Shown here: positions 33,996 to 47,128 of the stretch, piece after piece
Numbering within the stretch: the stretch's first letter is position 1
How the letters are laid out: each line of letters opens with the position of its first letter
DNA from: Isoetes taiwanensis
Lineage: Eukaryota; Streptophyta; Lycopodiopsida; Isoetales; Isoetaceae
Direction of reading: 5' to 3'
DNA: 64,000 bases
Assembly: GCA_021234155.1 (NCBI GenBank)
Contig: JAJEKV010000013.1
Span: 10,333,240-10,397,239 of the forward strand
The notes under the pieces: generated by a model
Seen by the model: only the letters and a program-made list of their open reading frames with translations
Database searches by the model: none
What the model was told of the DNA's origin: nothing
Translations under genes and position numbers: made by a program

Positions 33996-35949
33996 TCGAC
34001 TCTGTCATATATTTGGTTACAACAATACATGATCTTAAACATAACTCTCTTGACAGTAATAGAAAGAAAGAGACAAAGCAGGAATAAAACAAATGTTTTC
34101 CATGACGATGCTACTACTGCATCAGATTTGTACCTCCCTTATAAGCACGATTTAATTAATTAGAGAATTTCGGAATTCTCGTTTAGCATGAAATAGGTTC
34201 TTGGGTGTCTATAAAACACCGCAAATGGTTGCAAATGAGTAAAAGTTGACGTTTTTCACCGCTTTTGGGCACAAACAAATGACGTATCCGATTTGGACAT
34301 GTATAAGGCTATCCCAAACTCCTTCTGAGCAAGAGCGGTCCACGTGAAAGAGTGAAAACACTCAAAGCAGGATCGCCACGCAGCCGAAGATTTGAAGCTG
34401 CCTAGGCAGCCATGGATGTAATATTACAATTCCGTTAAGCTCTTCACATGGATAAAAAGAATTGAAAGTGATAATGAGGATCGCGGTGGCGAACATTGTG
34501 AGTTGTCGTGTGAAGGAATGTTTAGACAAAATAACCGAAATAGTAAACTCAAAGCATTGTAATTTGTATTCCTCAAACATTTCAATGTACATTTCTTTTG
34601 CCATATGGGCGAAATTAGTCCATCCGGGTTTCCGATCTTTGTCTCGTACAACACCGAGCTCGGCCCGACTATCCTAGCTACATGTTCCTGTCCCTTTGAA
34701 AAACATCTTACGTATCCATCTCTGTAGCCTTGTTTTATCCGGGATTTCTCTGCATATGGCTGCGCAAGGAGTTGGACATGTGGATCCGGTCCTTCGATGT
34801 CGGTATCCATGGGGTCCCTTCGACATCTGCGCCACTCTGCTTTCGGCACATGCGATATCTCGGGTGCATGGAAGAGTTTGGTTTTTTTTTCTTTGGAACT
34901 CGATGCTCTTGTGTGCCTGATGGCTCACCCTCTTGATCCGCGGGGTCCACGGCCATGCCTACGTATTCAAAACTTCGACCCCACGTCCAAGAAAGGCATG
35001 TAGGCATCAAATTTTTCATTTAAAGCCCCCAATTTTTGAAACATTTAGCTCTAGCCGAGAAATACCTTTCTCGGTAGCCTCCGTAAGTCTTTTAGTTTCT
35101 CGCATTCTTTCCTCGTAGCTTTTCTCATCCATTTGATCCAAGATTGAATCGATGTTAGATATATCCGTTAGTTGGGTAATGTTTAAATTGATCGCATGAG
35201 GATCATTCTCGGGCTCGCCTTATCCTCGTCATCCGTCTCCCCAAATATGCAATCGACCATTTTTTCGAGCTTATCCAGAAAGCCCTCGAAAATCGGCACA
35301 CTTTACCACGGCTTTTCGAAGCAATACTCTTCTTTCCCTGCGGTAAGGGCGACACGAAGCGCGTTCTCACGAGAAGAAATCAAGAACACAACCATCCTTC
35401 GGCACAAGCTTGTCAACCGTAGTAGGCATATGATGTCTTCAAACGCACTTCATCACGTGGTCACCTTCCATTCCGACAAACTTGTACCGGGTTTACCCGT
35501 GAAATATGTCCGCCATTTCTTCTTCATTTTTCTCATCAAGATCTTCGCCACCACCGGCCGGGCATTGGTGGCAAAAAGGCGCTTCGTGGTGCATTGCTCA
35601 CCGTGTCAAACGAAGCTCCAGCCCCGATAATCGCGTTCACCACGAGTCGCTTCGTTGATGCACATATGGGTGATGTAATACTGATATTCCTTCACCCTTT
35701 TCTTGTTCACCCATCCCGGCCGTCATATGTACCTCTCTAAATATGGGACCCGCCTTGAATCTGTTTTTGGTACGTATAAGCAATCGCAAATTCGCATCCG
35801 CATCGTAATCACAAGGTGATAAATGTTAGCAGATTGTCATCTTTGGATATTCTTGTGAAGAGTTCCATATATTTCTTTGCACGCCCATAATGCGAGAGAA
35901 TCCTCTAAAGTCTATGAACACCATAGTAGCATTCTCGGACAATCGGAGT

Positions 35950-36700
35950 GGAGGTGGGAATCCCTTCCTTTGTTACAAAAGATGCACAACATTTTTCTTC
36001 TCCTTGATCTTGATAGCCTCTTCAGGTTTCAAAATCGATCTAATGGGTTCTAGAAATGCAACGGGCAAATTACCCACAACATGTTCCTTATTGTAATTGG
36101 CTTTCCGCGTACTCGTATCCGAATCGGATATATCCGAATCCATTTGTTCCGTGGAAAGCAGGGAAAGTCGAAAAACAACTCCCAAAAAGTGTAATCTTTC
36201 AAGCAGCGCGGAAGCCGTATGACAAAATCTCTTTCCGCATGAAGTCGAGGCTTCTAATATCAATGGCATGCCGGCGGCAATTAAACTGCCATGATATCCG
36301 CTTTGCACCTTAACGTATGTCTTTCCTTCCAAAATCTCATCGAGTAGCCGAGAAGCCTCTCACATTAGACATGCCTCGAGGTATCTTAACCAGGTTTTGT
36401 TGAAGAAGTCCTTCGAGGGCTTATCGGGAAAATCTCCATGCTCATCACAAAGCTTCTTGTTGACCCATCCGCTGGCCACTTCCATTAACTTTCTCAAAAC
36501 CCGCTCCTCCATAAAAATAAATTGCTTCTCGCCCTTTAGCTCCTTCACCTTTAACGTTGTGGTAGCTATCTCGTGGAAGTCCTACAAAACAAATGGTTAG
36601 GAAAATCGCTGCCGCCATGTCTTTGAGCAAAGATAATAAAAATACCTTCCATCTTTGAGGTGGTGGCGCATTACAATGGGACCTTGAGGAGGACAACCAT
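35950..36700 (-). pseudogene. Unrecognised decayed coding block (left arm of the insertion)
   Basis: Adjacent minus-strand frames (36696-36445, 36548-36360, 36332-35973) read like one protein broken by frame changes: KELKGEKQFIFMEERVLRKL, SGWVNKKLCDEHGDFPDKPS, DEILEGKTYVKVQSGYHGSL, LPVAFLEPIRSILKPEEAIK. No domain recognised. A similar block (NLRFIEYVLKWTNYDPPMLM) is at 38050-37655. Confidence 0.35.
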
Positions 36701-37654
36701 ACGCTTTATGTTGATGCCAGAGGCAAGTTGAAGCTTCTCTAACAATGGCTCTCTATATACAGTGTTAGCGATGACTTCATTGCAATTCAATGCTCAACTC
36801 AATATATTCTCTATCCATCAAGTTTCCGTTAAGCACTCTTGTTCTTCTCCTCAGAGGCTTTTAGCAAACTCCATCTGCTTGTTCCTCAAGCTTCTCCAAC
36901 AAGACAAGATAGCAAATTGAGTTGCACATATACCGTGGTTACGATATTATCCAAAATTTCTTGCCCTTCAAGTCATCCTCTCGTACTCCATGTGATCTTC
37001 TTCCCGAAATAATGTGCACTTGTAAGTCGATGCCCACAAACCGTAAATCATGAACAATAACAATCACCGTAATGGGGTCGAAGGGGACAACATCGGCGGT
37101 GTGAGCACCTCCGTAGGATACGCCTTGAAACTCTTCACGAGAGTCGCGACGTGGTCGCTTGAACGCATTCGATCGCGTGAGGTTAGCAGAGCTGGTTCGC
37201 AATCGAATATTGAAACCTTCATAAACCAGGTTCACACCAAAGCGGGTAGAACCGCTTTGAATTGTTCAAGCTTCTCGTGCGCTTTGTTCCGCCAATTTGC
37301 GCTTCTTCTTGATTGAATTTTAGGTCCGTCGGCGAGCTCAGAGCAATAGGAAATGCTAGCCTCTTGGACGATGCAAAGACCGGAGACTAAGGGGGTGTTG
37401 GAAGAAGAAGGTTCTCAAGGCTATCGGCATATTGAGTTTGCCGAGTTTGATTCTCAACTTTGGGATGGTAGAATCTTTAGGGGCGATGGGGGAGCACAAA
37501 TAGCCGAGGTTGAGCAGGATTTATAACAAAGGCAGATGGTTGGGCAAAGGAAACAGCTCAACGGAGAGGGCTCACCGGGTTCTAAGAGGCCTCGCTATAG
37601 ATACGGGCTTCACATGTTTTTCTTCGCTTGAGCCCTTAACCAATTCGTGGTCCA

Positions 37655-38129
37655 TTACGTAAGGCATCTTCTCATCTCGCTTAGCTTTCGCAATGCTAGG
37701 TGGTTTCTTATCCGCCAAGCAAACCTTTTCTCGCATGTCGAGAAGCCGCACAATATATCCCTTGCGTCGCTATTCCGCATTCGCAGACAGAGATTCAGAG
37801 GGACCGCTGCATACCGGCCCGTATCCTTTCGCCTTTGGTGAACATTCTTTCCAAAGGGCGGCTTGTTTAATTTGCTAGTCGCCATGAGCATAGGGGGATC
37901 ATAGTTTGTCCATTTAAGGACATACTCAATGAATCGCAAATTTTGTGTGTCCTCTACGCCGCATATAATAGCGCCTTGGACATTGTTTTTGTTCCTTCCC
38001 ACATAGCGATTGCAATTCCCACCGTTGTATGTCATCGCCTTTCTTGCCAAATCCCGAGGAACAAGCAGAGGTCTTTACTACGGCCGCTTTCGCCTTTAAA
38101 TTGCCCCGCGCAATTTCTATACAATTCAC
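37655..38129 (-). pseudogene. Unrecognised decayed coding block, second segment
   Basis: The 131-codon frame contains YNGGNCNRYVGRNKNNVQG, then IICGVEDTQNLRFIEYVLKW, then SDARDILCGFSTCEKRFAW. It could belong upstream of the 35.95-36.7 kb block in the same ancestral gene. Family unknown. Confidence 0.3.
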
Positions 38130-38149
38130 TTTTTCATTTGAAGGTGTGA

Positions 38150-40350
38150 TGATCTTATTGGGTTCAACGCCCGACCGCGATACAAATCCGTGAGTCGCAA
38201 GTAAGAAGTGGGCCTATTCCCAATGCACAAGTTCTTCCGGTGAACATCGCCAGGATCGGCAGCGATCTTCAAGAGAGTTTAGATTATCGCGACCAGCATC
38301 CTCATGAGTGATTCGTAAGATCGCAAAGCCGCCAAGTGGTGAGTCGCCAAGAAGATCGCGACCGCCGGCGTTGTTGACCACTCAACACGATCGCCGCCGC
38401 CGCTACCGAAGTTATCGCCAGGATCGCTGATGCGCGATCCGTCCGACATCGGTGAGTGATCGCGCACCGCATGCATCCCGCTTGAGTTCCGCACTTAATG
38501 ACTACATTACTTAAAAGGTGAAGAGTCTAATTGAACATGCATCTAGCGAAAGAAATCGCGCTCGCATCTTCTTGAGCCGAGGGGTTGAACTAACCTTCTC
38601 TCGAGGTGGGCTTTGGTGCCATGGATCACGCCCGCGGGAAGCTTTAAAAATCGGGTTGATTTCTAATCGCGGGTGGAAGGCTTCGAGGAGGCGAAGCGCT
38701 GAATCGCTGGCCATTTAAATCGGGCCGGGCGGAATGAAAGTCAAGGGATCGCGAGAATAAATATTGGTTGGGGAAGCGGGATTAATTTAATCCGCACGCG
38801 TCGCGACTCGACACGCCATAAATGGCGACCATTAATACTGGCCGCAAGATTCATAAATACCCACTATTAATGCACGGCCGCCCGTATTAATGGACACACA
38901 AATTCAAATTCAAAAATTATGCGTAATAAAGTGCACCTCCAAATTCAAAAAGTGTACGTAATAAAGGCCCCTACGGAACCATAATTAAGACGCCTGAGCG
39001 CCCGGTTGAAGGCCTGAAGAGACAATCGATTTCAAATTTTAAACCTGAATTTCAAGGCGATGAAGAGGGCTGATTTCCAATTTGTAATCGGCGGTGTGGT
39101 ACGGAAGGCGCCGTTCTTCTCGTCTGGCGCCGTTGGGTTTTTGAGGCGCCGTCGCTTCATCGGGGGCTATAGTGCTCATCTTGAAGACGCCCGCCTACTC
39201 TAAGCTACAGGGTACAAAAATCCTAATGCCTTACTTGTGTATCCAAATAGAAGTTGTCGAATCTCAGAGAGATTTTCGATTTGTTGTTTATGTATAGGTT
39301 ATAATAGTGCCCTCACAACCATAACAACATATGCACCATCTCTTTTCTTGGTATATCTTTGCTCGTGGATCCAGATAATCCGTTAGCGAGGCCCAATTGA
39401 ATTGTTTATTTCTGACTAATTGATAGTGAGGGAATATCACGGTAACATAATGGTTCTCGCTAATGGTAGTGCTAATGGTTTTGCTTCCACCGCTCAATTC
39501 CACGCCATGTATCTCCATTTTAATTAACCCGACAGGCGATTTTCGTTGTGGAAATAATAAATGCAATTAATATTCACATAGACATTTGATTTAAGTAGAC
39601 TTACTCAAGCATCTATTTTTTGCTCGGGCCGACTTGCTCGGATGTTCCGCATGAAAGAATCGCGACGCTTCATCCCGGAACATAGCTACATAGCGACGCG
39701 AGATTACTTCAATTAATCGCGATTAGCGATCTTTTCGAGGTAAGTCTAGTGGATAGGTGGTTTTTAAATGGTTAGTTAGATTAGACAAAGTTTCTAGGTA
39801 GATTTGAAGGATTGAAGGTCCACCATAGAGGTCGGATGGATCGCCGCCGCGATCTCCCTACCGCCGCTGTCTTGTGCTTCGCTATTTATACCCATGTGTT
39901 CAAGAGAATCGCCTTCGCGATCTTCCCGAGGTATTATGTCGCCCCTTTGGGTCTTTGAGTATCGTGCATTTTTCTTCTAATGAGGTCCAGCCGCCATCGC
40001 CATATCGCCATGTTGACGATGTTAATGGCGCACTGTTGACTTTTTCAGGATGGAAGCTCTACAGCCTTTCTACCCTCGCTGGGGAAGAAGGTGGGTAGGC
40101 GAGTGCATAACTTCAAAAATCACCACAACGCCCCGCGTGCGAGGCAATTGATAGTAGTTTCTCTAGTCGTTGTCTTTGATGGGCGATACCACCGCCGCTT
40201 CCGTTTTAATTGAACCACCTAGAGGAGGTCAATTGGTAGCTTCATTCTTTGGTCCAAAAAGCGACGCTCATGATGAAATCACTCAAAGCACCCGATGTTA
40301 GCACACCACCGTCGTCAGATCAAACTGATAAATTGGCAAGTTCCAAGAAA
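38150..40350. other. GATCGC / ATCGCC-rich centre between two diverging decayed blocks
   Basis: Many GATCGC, ATCGCG and ATCGCC hexamers are scattered here, densest at 38220-38470 and 39650-39920, including near-repeats such as ATCGCCAGGATCG (about 38246 and 38413). No frame with a domain. It may be a bidirectional promoter or subterminal-repeat region of the inserted element. Confidence 0.35.
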
Positions 40351-41005
40351 CTCCCCGTGGAAGGAAACAATGAACCAATTGAATTGCGTGGGATTTGGCA
40401 GTGGATAAACTAGTGGAAAAGACATGTGAGTTATCCGACGAAAGTTCGAACCGGCTTATGCTACAAAAACATCGTTTTCGCAGATCCAAACGATGCCGAT
40501 CCGACATGAAGTTGGGTGAAGCATGGATAGGGGTTTCGGTATGAATTTGTTGCCAATGCCCGAAGATTTCTATGCTCTGTCCAGCTTATGCAGAAATGCC
40601 AATGTATGCATGACTTGGTGAGATGGCCAATAGCATTGGTTCTCGTTGATTCCAATTTCTAGCCTAGTTACCTACCGTGAAAGGAGACCGAGGTTGAGAA
40701 GGAAGCTTACGCCATCAGGCCTAGAGGCTGGAGTAACAAAAAAGATTACCACATGGTGAACAGAAGGCGAGAGGACGCCGACCCCAAAAAAAAAAGGTGA
40801 AAGGAAAACCACACCGGCTATCTTGCGCCTCGTGTCCTCGATGATGTCTTTGCTTGAAGAGATGTTGTGCGAATTTCACAGCTTAAGGAGGTATCCGCCA
40901 TGAGGACCTTCTCATCGGAACATGAAAAGCTCAAACGCATTTAACTTTTGCGCACAACATGCTAGATCTTTGTTCGGAGAATGGATGTGTGAAAAAAGCT
41001 AATCT

Positions 41006-43139
41006 TTGAACAACAGGGAAGTCTTGGTGAAGGCATGGCATAGTGCATACTGGATCCCAGCTTTCTACATTTTACAAATGGAGGAAGCTTTTATGGAAGG
41101 GCACGTGATTATGAACATGGAAACTCGGTCCATGAAGCCAAGGTCTCATACACCGGGCCGAGAGGTGCGGCTATCTATGTACATAGATGAAAATGTCAAA
41201 CTATGCCACAATCAAAAGGTTACGAGTGGGGAACTAGAGAAAATGTGAAGAGATTACCTTCCATCTTGACTAAAAAGGACATACATCAAGAGGTAGATAT
41301 AACCGCCCATGAGATGACAGGAAAACATGTTTCTCAATCGCCCTTCTTGTCAACATGGAAGGAGAACCACTGCGAGGTAGCAATCGCCAAAAGGATAGCA
41401 TTTTCTAAGTGTAATACCCAGTATTGTGATAAAGGAGAAACTTGCCAAGACTAGGGATCCGAGAGAAAGAAGAGAGCTCACTGTGGAAAGGAAATCTCAC
41501 ATGACAAAATTCCCCAACTTTCCTCCCGCGCAGGAGTCTCTACCGTCGTGGAAAGCTTTGTCTCATCGATCTCCCAAAATGCCTTAACCATTATACATGA
41601 TAAGATGGATCGCAATAAGACGATGGTTCCTCGTCCGGAGAAGCTAGCAAAATGTGATGGAGGGGTGAACGGGTTGAAGGTGAGTCTTACGGGTGCTCTC
41701 ATGCATGGGCATGGTGTAGGTGCTTTGGGCCACTTCTCCGGCCGGACCTCCGCCGATGATTCAATTTTCATGTGGGATCTTTAAATCATACCTTGAAAAC
41801 ACTAGAGAATCAACTGAGGACAACTGGGGTCATTTGAGAAATACAGATCATCAAGGAAGTCAGTGGGTGGAGCAATCATGAACACGGAAGCCCTTAGGAC
41901 AAAAATGGTGAATGGCTCTAGAAATGATTTTATGCCTCCTATCAAGGGCCCTCCGATAATCGAAGAAGTTGCCTAGGAGGCTTTACTTGCAGCTAGACAA
42001 TTGCTCGTGACAAAACAAGAATGTATCTTTTCTCTTACTTGTCATACTTGGTCCGGTTAGGTGTCTTCGATCAAAAATAACTGGGATTCATGATGGTTGG
42101 ACACACCCACGATGACATAGATGCCCTCTTTGGAAACTACTCTACTCTATTGAGAAGATCGATGCATTGACTATTCGAGCTTATGCAACTCTTCAGTGTA
42201 GTTCAAAGTCTCCTACGCCCTACCTTGTGTCCGAGGTTCCCAACCGAAAGAATTCGTGGAAAGATTTTATCCCCGATAAGAAGGACCGCTTATGTGGTCA
42301 TTTGGAACCTCTACTCTTCAAGTTCTCCAGATGAATGATGGATGGCCACTAATGTTCTACAAGATGAGGCCAGGGCATAGGGGAGTGGCTACCCGAAAAG
42401 GGAATTAAAATGTGGAAGGAGGATGCCCAAGGCTTACCTATGATTCCTAGAGGGTCACCTAAGGTCGCAAGTGTACCATATCGAAGCTTGGATGGATATA
42501 GGTGCCTTGAGAGCTTCAATTGCCAAGTACATGATGCATCGGCAGCTATTTCTAGAGCCGGCGATAACTCATGGTCTAACACATATATGAATGAAGTTAT
42601 TGACTACCGGGTCCACCTTTTGTTAAGAAGTGCTTGGGGACGTTCGGCCCCGGGAGAACTCGCTCATTCAGTTTCGCCCAAAGACGAGACAAACCGCATT
42701 AGAAGAACCCGACAACTTATTGGTGGATGAACACATTGGTGCATCTCATTATGTCGGCCTTTCTCTGTAAACCCAAGAACCCCTGTTGAAATATTCGACC
42801 CCTACCAAGATGTGAAGAAAGGAATGCTCTTGGCCGACAAAGCACATGATAACCGCCTCGATGTGGATGGCCTTTATGGAAGAGGACCCAAGAGGGACCC
42901 TAATCTCCCTCACTATGAAGAGGTGTTTGTTTCTTGGTTTGAGCCTGTTGCAAGAAAGGGTACCTCATATGCAATGCAAAGATAGGGATTGCCGGAGCAA
43001 GAATTGGAGACCTAATCCTAATGACCCGCCACGCTATCAACATTTGAAAACGATAGACTATGGTTGGGCCAGGGGACCAAAGCCGCTGATAAATGTGAGT
43101 GATCCCCAAAGAGTGTGGGGTCTCGATTGCAAGAATTAG
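41006..43139 (+). pseudogene. Unrecognised decayed coding blocks (right arm of the insertion)
   Basis: Successive plus-strand frames (41006-41248, 41203-41454, 41548-41784, 42410-42730, 42846-43139) change frame repeatedly. They include FMEGHVIMNMETRSMKPRSH, GALMHGHGVGALGHFSGRTS and RGPKPLINVSDPQRVWGLD. The sequence looks like an eroded gene rather than random DNA, but no family was recognised. Confidence 0.35.
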
Positions 43140-43355
43140 TGGCTAAAGAAGCTAACGACGAGGATGAGAACTCTTGAGGTATGCAATGCTCTTTTACATA
43201 ATTACTATATCATACATGACATGCATCTTACAATAGACTAGTTATTATTCATTACGCTTTGTGTTTTTCATCTCAACACAAGAGCTCTTACACTATACAA
43301 TGCCAAACAGGTGATTCATTCATCTTCAGGATCTGTAGTAGTGATCCCTGATATC

Positions 43356-43848
43356 TCATAGCTCATGCGCATAGTCAGCATCTACAAAGCCTTGTAGCAA
43401 AGGAAACTGGCCAGTTGTTCCATGATAACTGAGCCCATAACGAGGAGTACCTTTAAGGTATTTCAAGATGTGTTTGACTGCCTGCCAATGTGGAGCATCT
43501 GCTTTTTCCATAAATTGAGAAACAGTAAATTTGCTTTTTCCATCTGCTTTTTCCATAAATTTCTGATATATCCGGACGACTGCAAACCATAAGGTGCATG
43601 AGTGATCCAACAACTCTTCGATAAGAAAGAGGTATCTTATGATCGAAAGGCATACATGTGTCTGAACTTGGATCAGAATTAAACTGGGTAGAAATAGCAG
43701 GTGTGCTTACCTCTTTGCAAGTGTGCATTTGGCATTTGTGAAGAAGAGATTCAACTCCTTTGGCTTGGTGGACTGTAATAGTTCGATTAGCGAGGTTTCT
43801 ACTAATCTGCATCCCAAAGAAATATTTCATGGCTTCAAGATCCATCAT
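43356..43848 (-). pseudogene. Copia RNase H region, truncated by insertion
   Basis: Continues from RT in two frames: MMDLEAMKYFFGMQISRN, SYRRVVGSLMHLMVCSRPDI, then HWQAVKHILKYLKGTPRYGL and GFVDADYAHEL before a stop. A short duplication (CTGCTTTTTCCATAAATT, 43499-43562) repeats FMEKAD and disturbs the frame. The remainder of RNase H is absent. Confidence 0.85.
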
Positions 43849-44570
43849 TTGGAACCGGCTGTTAAACCAGAAGAGTTAGATGCCAAAATGAGGTCATCAA
43901 CATACAAAACCAGCAGAATGCATCTGTTTCCAGCATGCTTCACATAAACGTTCCAATCAGCCTCACTTCTAGAGAAGTCTTGGGCAGTGAAGAAAGAGTG
44001 AATGGTTTTATACCAAAGTCGGGGGGATTGTCTGGGTCCATAAATAGCCTTGCGTAACTTGCACACTTTATTTTCTTGCTCTCGGTGTGCATACCCAGGT
44101 GGCTGCTTAATGTACACTTCTTCATCTATCTTACCGTGGATGAACGCTGACTTGACATCCATCTGTTGGAGGTCCAAGTCATATGCTGTTGCTATGGCCA
44201 GAACTGCTCTCACAAACGTTAATTGTGCCACCGATGCAAATGTTTCTTGATAGTCCACCCCTACCCCTTGGGAACACCCTCGAGCTACGAGCCGGGCTTT
44301 GTACCTGTTGATATTACTATTCTCATCATATTTTACTTTGTACAGCCACTTGGTGTTGATCGCCTTTTTGTTTGGCGGCATGTCGACAAGCTCCCAAGTT
44401 TCATTGTGCAGCAGGGAGTCAAACTCCTCATCCATTGCTTGTTTCCAAAACTTGTTTTCTGGACTGTGCATTGCTGCTTCATACATGGATGGTTCCTCAA
44501 CAAAAGCATTACAATGCATGGCTATGAAAGCTGATCCTCGTGCTTGCCTGCTGCTCAGATACTCCACCAT
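43845..44570 (-). pseudogene. Copia reverse transcriptase
   Basis: The 241-codon frame carries the copia RT blocks: FWKQAMDEEFDSLLHNETWE, TKWLYKVKYDENSNINRYKA, ARLVARGCSQGVGVDYQETF, QMDVKSAFIHGKIDEEVYIK, and the catalytic YVDD in LLVLYVDDLILAS. The frame runs out at LTAGSK, where the next piece (MMDLEAMKYFFG) is in another frame. Confidence 0.92.
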
Positions 44571-45498
44571 CTTTTCAGTAGGTTTCGAAGTCCTTGAGGA
44601 TCTTCAAAGCATAGGCTCTTCACATTCATTATCACTGCATGCCCCTTCTAACTCAGGCTCAGAAGGGAGATCATCTTCTTCAAGGGGAATATCTCTTGGT
44701 GATGATTTTGAGTCACTTGAAGTTTCAGATTCTTGTTGTGTGGCTGTTATAAGAGGATCATACTTTAGGGGTTTCTGATTTTTACCAATGCTAAAGTCTA
44801 GCTCATTGAATGATACACTCCGTCTCACAATCATTTTCCTGGTTGCAGGTACATATAGCTTGTATCCTTTCACATGCTCCCCATAGCCGACAAATATACA
44901 AGGTGTTGGTCCATGCTTCCTCTGGCACAGTTTGTGGCACAGCCTTGGTTGGCACCCTTGTTAATGATGTACACAGCTGTATGTACTGCTTCAGCCCAAA
45001 ATTTAGGTTCTATGCCCTTAGAAAGGATCATAGACCTAGCACATTCCAGCACAGTCCAGTTTTTCCTGTTGATGCTCGTGAGCCACTGAGGTCTCGTGGA
45101 TAATACCTAGCCTCTTTAAGAATTCATCGAATTCACTTATAACGCTCTCCTCCCTGATCACTTCGGATAGTCTTCATCTTTCTTTCTATGAAGTTCTCTA
45201 CCATGGCCTTCCATTGCTTAAATTTCTCGAACACTTCAGACTTATGGGCTAAGAAATATATCTAATTTTTCTGAGTATAGTCATCTATGATCAATAGAAA
45301 ATACCTGGACCCACATAGAGACTTTACCCGAGCAGCTCCCCATACGTCCATGTGGACCAGCTCCAGTGGTTGACTGGCCCTTGCTCCCTTTTGCTTGTGA
45401 TATGATTTCCTGCTCAGTTTGGCCAGCGCACATCCCTCGCATATTCCTGGAGGGGGTTTAACTTTGGATAGCCCTTTCACAAAATTCTGGACCTGCAT
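44571..45498 (-). pseudogene. Copia integrase, multiply broken
   Basis: Begins with the zinc-binding end of GAG-pre-integrase (ICEGCALAKLSRKS), then the integrase core start LELVHMDVWGAARVKSLCGS and YFLLIIDDYT (first catalytic Asp region). A stop follows at QKN; further core pieces appear in other frames (KTIRSDQGGE near 45155, FWAEAVHTAVYIINKG at 45005). 44873-44604 is the acidic linker before RT (SSDSKSSPRDIPLEEDDLPS). Confidence 0.85.
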
Positions 45499-45546
45499 CT
45501 TTTTGAGGAACTGGAAGTTGGCATGACCAAGGCGTTTATGCCAAGT

Positions 45547-46074
45547 TTAACTGGGACCTGTGCTGCTTATATTCAGTGCTGTAGATGGTTCTCTGCACCA
45601 GCTGCACCATTCTTTCTCCTTGTGCCACCGAATTATACACCTTCCTCCTCCAAATGTGATGTATAATTGAGCATCATCCATTTTTGAAATCGAGAGCAGA
45701 TTGGCTTCCAAGTCTGGCACATACAATGTATTTTTAAGCAGGACCTTTCCAATGACCTTTCCGATGGCTAGTTTCAACATCACAGTTCCCGTGCCTTTTA
45801 CACTTAAAAGACATTTGCCTATTTTTACCTTCCATTGTCCTGATTCCTCTTTAAACTCCTGGAATAATTCCTGTTTTGGTGTCATGTGATCACTGGCTCC
45901 AGAGTCAAGGAGCCATATCCCTTGGGCAGTTTCTGCCATGAGAGCCACCGCCTCAATTCCACATGAATTATTCCATGCATCATCTTCTTTTGGCTGACAA
46001 AGGATGGCCTTTATAACATCTGCAATTTTTGCAAACATGCTGATGATACTGCTGACTATCCAAAGAGATATCAT
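45547..46074 (-). pseudogene. Copia protease and GAG-pre-integrase N-terminus
   Basis: The aspartic-protease motif WLLDSGASDHMTP is followed by TLYVPDLEANLLSISKMDD, the standard copia protease layout. Not in frame with gag upstream. Confidence 0.9.
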
Positions 46075-46201
46075 TCATTATAATATCTCTTTGGTTTCTC
46101 TCCAGCTTACACGTTACGAACGCACCTGCTACAGACACAAGCGAATCACTGTTGGAGCTTCGATCAAATCACTGCTGGAGCTTCGATCAGAGTTATCAGT
46201 C

Positions 46202-47095
46202 TCACTCGCCTTGGAAGCTTTGTGAGCATGGCCCCATTCTCTTCTTCATTTCATCTTTGTCAGCCACCACCACCTGTTTCTTTTTTCTCTTAGAATCATT
46301 TATCTTATTGGGTTCAGGACAATCCCTCGCAATATGCCCATGTTTGTTGCAATTGTAGCATTTACGGGTCTCTACATTCTCTTGTCTTCCAACAAGTGCG
46401 TGACCTTCAACTTGTCCTCCTCGCTTGGCTCCTGCCTGATTGATCTCCTCCATTAAGATCTGCTGGCATGCCCATTCCAACTCCACATGTTCTACAGATC
46501 CTATCAAATGCTTTATGTTATTGAAGGTTGCAGGCAATCCTAGGAGCAGAGCAACAACAATCAGGTCATCATCGAGCCCCCTTTCCATTCCTTTGAGTTG
46601 ACGTGCAGCTTCCTTAATTCTGGAAATGTATTCTTCAGCTGATTGGCAGTCCTTTAGCTTTGTGGTAAAAACCACAGAGTACAAGTTAGCTTGCTGGGAA
46701 AAGTGTCTCTTCTTCTAAATCCTAGAGAGCTGTTCCCAAGCATCTTGAGCACTTTCAACCGCCTCCACTTGTGCAATCATGGTATCATCCAGATACCGCA
46801 TCATCCTATTCCTTGCCTCCCAAGATACCGCATCATCCTATTCCTTGCCTCCCAGTCACGTTGCATCCATTTGAGCAAGGCTTGTCTGTCTTCCACAGAT
46901 GTACCAGGCTCCTATTTGCCTTCTCCCTTAACAACCTGAGCTGCTGTGAGTCCTGCTTGTTGAGCACTGGTCTTGGCTCATCACCAGATACTACATGCCA
47001 TAATCCCTTCTCAGAAAGCTTTCCACGAACCTTGATAAACTAGTAAAAGGCGTTATCATGGGAAAGTTTTTGTATTTTTCCCATTTCATTCTTGT
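46202..47095 (-). pseudogene. Copia gag with CCHC zinc knuckle, frameshifted
   Basis: 46684-46202 encodes KDCQSAEEYISRIKEAARQL, GLDDDLIVVALLLGLPATF and the nucleocapsid knuckle CYNCNKHGHIARDC. The N-terminal part (47095-46690) is in other frames, disturbed by a 32-bp tandem duplication of AGATACCGCATCATCCTATT... at 46791-46854. Confidence 0.88.
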
Positions 47096-47128
47096 GCAGC
47101 GCAGCTCCTTACCCGAACGGATTTGCCT

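Larger units (their letters stand above)
34181..43330. mobile_element. ~9 kb unidentified insertion within the copia element
   Basis: The copia RNase H frame stops at VDADYAHEL near 43357, while the element's 3' end and LTR resume near 34.17 kb, so the intervening DNA must be inserted (with or without deletion of the rest of RNase H). Exact ends, TIRs or a target duplication were not found. Contents: decayed coding-like blocks on the minus strand at ~34.4-38.1 kb and on the plus strand at ~40.7-43.15 kb, diverging from a GATCGC-rich centre (38.15-40.35 kb). No protein domain was recognised, so the class of element is open. Confidence 0.55.

Noticed and set aside
34424-34849. Protein-coding gene at the left end of the 9 kb insertion
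   Set aside because: Competing frames of similar length on both strands and no domain; coding status is unsupported.
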